Below, one piece after another: positions 61,022 through 64,000 of a stretch of DNA of 64,000 bases. How positions within the stretch are numbered: the stretch's first letter is position 1; each line of letters starts with the position of its first letter. The stretch lies in NCBI RefSeq assembly GCF_030445035.2, contig NC_080696.1, positions 27,727,661 to 27,791,660 on the forward strand, read 5' to 3'. The notes under the pieces are model-generated. The model was not told the origin of the DNA. It did no database searches and saw only the letters and a list, made by a program, of their open reading frames with translations. Source of the stretch: Dasypus novemcinctus (taxonomy: Eukaryota > Chordata > Mammalia > Cingulata > Dasypodidae). Position numbers and translations under genes: made by a program.

Positions 61022-62640
61022 TTAGAAAAAACTTGAAGAGTCAGTTGAGGAACAACCTGAGCTAAGGCACCAAGCACTGAGTGGGGAGGAGCCGCAGCAA
61101 GGAGAACTCTGTACGCAGGGTATAGGCGGCCTTGGAGACTTCGCACCTGTTGTTCCAGGCCGAGGGTGGCAGGGGGGTCCAGTGTCACACAGACATTAGC
61201 AAAAGGGGTGCAGGCTCCCTTCTGGCATTCAGTCAGGTTCCACTCAGACCTCTTGTCTGGAGACTCACTCTCAGGCTCACCATCTTCTGGTTCTCCAGCT
61301 CTTCCCGTGGGCCCATGCACCTGCAGCTGCAACTGGGTGGGACACAGGAGCTCTTGGGTCCCTAACTTAGGTTCCATGAGGAAGCATCACACTGCAGGCT
61401 CAGCCAGGAATACCATGACTTCCACAGGCTTCCTATGGTCAGAGAAGGATGGTCTCCTGCAATGACACAGGTTTGGGATTCCCTGCCATTTCCCACTGAG
61501 CATCCCATGAAGGAAGTTCTCAGCATCCCATGCAAGGCCTCCAGGCCAGAGCTCTCAAATGTAGGTGTGCAGCATAGAGCACTGCCCAGCAGTTACAGGT
61601 GCACACAGTGCTCGGAGGCGGCAGGATGAGGCTCCCAGTGCAGCCAGTTCTGGCAGCTATCCAGTTTGCAGGTCATGCCCAACTCCAGCCCCTCCACAGT
61701 CAAGAAGCTATCCATATCCACACGTCCTGGTTCTTGGTGGCCCTAAAGAGGAGGAAGTGTTGAATGGCAGGGCTGTCCACCATGGCTAGGTGGCCCTGTC
61801 TTAGGCTGGGCATAGATCCTGTGCCTGTAACCAGGCTGCCTTTTCTGCCACCAAAAGGTAGCAGTGACCTTTGCTAGGGAAGACTTCCATGTCCGAGGGG
61901 CAAAGAATGTGCACCACCTGGGGTGCATTCTTGCCCAGAGCGACAATGCAGTAAGAGGCCTCTAAGGCCATGTCGTCTCAGTTTCTGACGCTGAAATCAA
62001 GGCTCTCATTGCTGAACAGGGAAGCCAAGCAATCGAGCTCTAAGTCGCAGGTGCCACCTGTATCTGTACCTAGGCTATCTGCCGGAACTTCCTTTGTGGG
62101 ATGCTGAGTGGGAAACTGCAGGGAATCCCAAACCTGTGTCACTACAGGAGGCCCTCCCTCTGGTCTGAGGTGGCTCCTAGAGCCAGCAGGGCTGGCACGG
62201 GTTATCACCCAAGCAGCACTTAGCAATGCACAGCAGAGGGCCTGGCAATGCTCACCTCCCAGGAGCCATGGTCAAAGTCCCAGCACTATTGGTCGCTTGG
62301 CTATGGGGCAGTGATCTGGAGGGCTACTGGCTGGCCTGAGGCCACAGGTATTTGGGGTCCTCCAGGGCAGTCCCCAAGGTTGGGGGAAACTTGGTGGAGA
62401 AGGGTAGAACTCCCGCAGTTGGGCTCAGGGCGGCTGAAGGCCTGAGCAGAAGCTTAGGCAGGAGGTGGAGGTTTGGGGGCTGGTCATTGATGCACAGACA
62501 CAGGCCCTGCTCCCAGAAAGCTTCTAGGCCTTGACCAGCCACAAAGCAGGAGGCACAGCAGGCCTTAGGCACGAAGGGGTCCAGTGGGCAAAAGAGAAGG
62601 CCCTTAGCGCTAGGGAGCCCGAGCTGTTGTCAGCACACCA
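61022..62640 (-). pseudogene. unidentified GC-rich retrocopy-like segment, rearranged
   Basis: A GC-rich block in AT-rich DNA, with broken open frames mostly on the minus strand. The best are 62324-62572 (FVAGQGLEAFWEQGLCLC), 61978-62226 (VVTQVWDSLQFPTQHPTKEV), a piece starting ALEASYCIVALGKNAPQVVH near 61965, and 60994-61377 (SEWNLTECQKGACTPFANV, GRLYPAYRVLLAA). No introns are visible, which suggests a processed copy of a host mRNA, but no poly-A end was found. Two 69 bp arms in opposite orientation (61452-61520 and 62083-62151) encode the same peptide type, so the segment has been rearranged. I do not recognise the parent gene. Confidence 0.5.
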
Positions 62641-62666
62641 GCACACACATTTATACATGTATATAA

Positions 62667-63430
62667 TGCTAGGATTGCTAAAAGTAAACTGGCTACTGAA
62701 TTTATACAGTTTAATGTAAATTTATGAAATTACGATAAAATCTCATATTTGTATAGTGGTATACAGAACTTGCAGCACAACTTCATCCAAGTTAAATCAC
62801 ATGTTTTTACACCAATCTATATACTCCTTATGAGAATATTTACTACTTTTTGTCATATAGATAAAGAAATGTAATAAGGGTTGAAAATCATGGTACTTCC
62901 AGTTAGTATTTACAGATAAGACAAGTCTTCAGGCAAGAATTTTTTGTTAATTTTATAATACTAGACCATGTGATAGAGAACTTTATTTAAGTGAGAAGTA
63001 CACATAATAAATATATCCTTTTATTATTTCTCCAGATCATCAAAATGTGAGAGGAAGCAGTGTTAAGACAGGTAACTGGATAAAAATATTCCCTTGTTTC
63101 CCCCATATCTCTCAGGTCCTATTCAGCTTCAGTGAACAAGCCTATGACACAGGGATGGACAAAGTCTGTGATATGGAACCCACCGAAACAGGAACTCTCA
63201 GGGTTGCTGGAGAAGAGGGTAGAATATCTCCAAGAGCCAAAGACTGAAGTAATAGATAGAAATGTGTCAGGGCAAATCATGTTTCTCTGGGAAAGTTGCT
63301 ATTGCTCAGGGGAGGTTATGACTAGTAAGACATAATCACAGAGGGCTGGTAATGCTGGTAACAGGAGGCAAGAAAGGGAAGGTAGTTTACTGGGTGTCTC
63401 TGTCTGCTCTAGTTTGCTAGAGCTCACTTG
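62667..63430 (+). repeat. duplicated block X, second copy
   Basis: Diverged copy of 38424-39171 in the same orientation, without the retrovirus beside it. Match runs from 'aggattgctaaaagtaaact' to 'gtttgctagagctcac'. Confidence 0.75.
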
Positions 63431-63773
63431 GTGTCTATTCACAAACAGATGTAAGGATGCTGATATATGTTATGAAAGTGAAAGTTTCTTTAAAATTGCA
63501 TATCCTTCTTTTTTGAAAAGTGATTTTACTGGAAAGGGAGAAAAAAGGTCTAAAGAAATTTAAAATGTAAAACACCACCACAGCAAACATATCACTGCCT
63601 ATTCTAAAACTAGTGACAAGTCTTTAATGCAAATGTATCTACATGGATTTTGGCATTGGCCCTTAACTGACTTAGATCATATGAATATCTCTCTGTCTGG
63701 TGCTTGGTATTTAACCCTTGATTACTGGAACAAGGGAAGTCTATAATCATATGGTTTAAAATTTTTTATTCTG
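63431..63773. other. intergenic DNA, no gene seen
   Basis: AT-rich sequence that continues block X on the right; the first copy lacks it because the L1 begins there. Confidence 0.55.
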
Positions 63774-63895
63774 GAGCAGATGTAGCTCAGGGGTTAAGCA
63801 ACAGCTTTGCATGTACAAGGGCCCAGGTTCAATCATTGTTAACCACCCCCCCATAATAAAAATTTAACAAAATAAAATTTAAAAACATAAAATAA
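63774..63895 (+). mobile_element. monomeric tRNA-derived SINE (DAS-I type)
   Basis: 'gagcagatgtagctcagggg' holds the A box and 'ggttcaatcattg' a degraded B box, followed by a poly-C stretch and an A-rich tail. It is one tRNA-like unit, related to the first half of the dimer at 12960. The A-rich flanks hide any target duplication. Confidence 0.8.
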
Positions 63896-64000
63896 TAATA
63901 TAAAATTTGATATCCCATACAGGTGGGTAATTGAGAAGGAAATATATTTTGTGATTTTATTTCATTTTACCATTATTGTTTATTTCTCTCTATACTGATA

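Noticed and set aside
1-64000. A new defence, biosynthetic or other multi-gene system
   Set aside because: All coding remains belong to L1 elements, one retrovirus, four OR pseudogenes and one unidentified GC-rich segment. I see no cluster of working genes.

Overview
The window looks like nuclear DNA of a xenarthran mammal, most likely an armadillo. The main clue is six SINE copies with tRNA-like heads (opening like 'ggacttggcccagtggttag' or 'gcagatgtagctca', A and B boxes, AAATAAAT-type tails), which match the armadillo DAS SINE families as I know them. The LINE-1 copies form several related subfamilies, and older mammalian repeats (MIR, L2, MER5A) lie between them. I found no intact host protein-coding gene, no cellular RNA gene, no CRISPR array and nothing bacterial.

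Layout. 1-7300: a minus-strand L1 (5' part) nested in an older minus-strand L1 that also holds a SINE. 7300-16075: MIR and MER5A fossils, the 5' part of a third minus-strand L1, then the 3' half of a plus-strand L1 carrying a dimeric SINE and an unclassified 0.54 kb repeat, then an older L1 piece split by a SINE. 16-32 kb: AT-rich, mostly unique-looking DNA with three dead olfactory receptor (OR) genes (19.6, 27.4, 31.0 kb), MIR and L2 fossils and a 48 bp tandem duplication. 32046-38423: a degraded class I endogenous retrovirus with both LTRs, a tRNA-Glu-type primer site, remnants of gag and pol, no recognisable env, and a SINE in pol. 39172-47905: a nearly complete minus-strand L1 with an intact ORF1 and only two visible lesions in ORF2. 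48-64 kb: a further OR pseudogene (55.3 kb), several L1 3' ends, a possible solo LTR, a GC-rich 1.6 kb segment that looks like a decayed retrocopy, and diverged second copies of two blocks that flank the full-length L1.

Nothing here forms a working gene system. The four OR remnants mark this as a decayed part of an olfactory receptor cluster that has collected retrotransposons. Only the L1 at 39-48 kb comes close to a coherent unit: ORF1p binds RNA, and ORF2p would supply endonuclease and reverse transcriptase. The points most worth a second look are the duplicated blocks in opposite order (38.4/47.9 versus 60.1/62.7 kb), the full-length L1 at that junction with no visible target-site duplication, its GC-rich repeat-built promoter region, the 7 bp repeat expansion that kills the 31 kb OR gene, and the unidentified GC-rich segment at 61.0-62.6 kb.

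All repeat family names come from my memory of consensus sequences. No alignment or database search was run, so boundaries without a stated target-site duplication are approximate.
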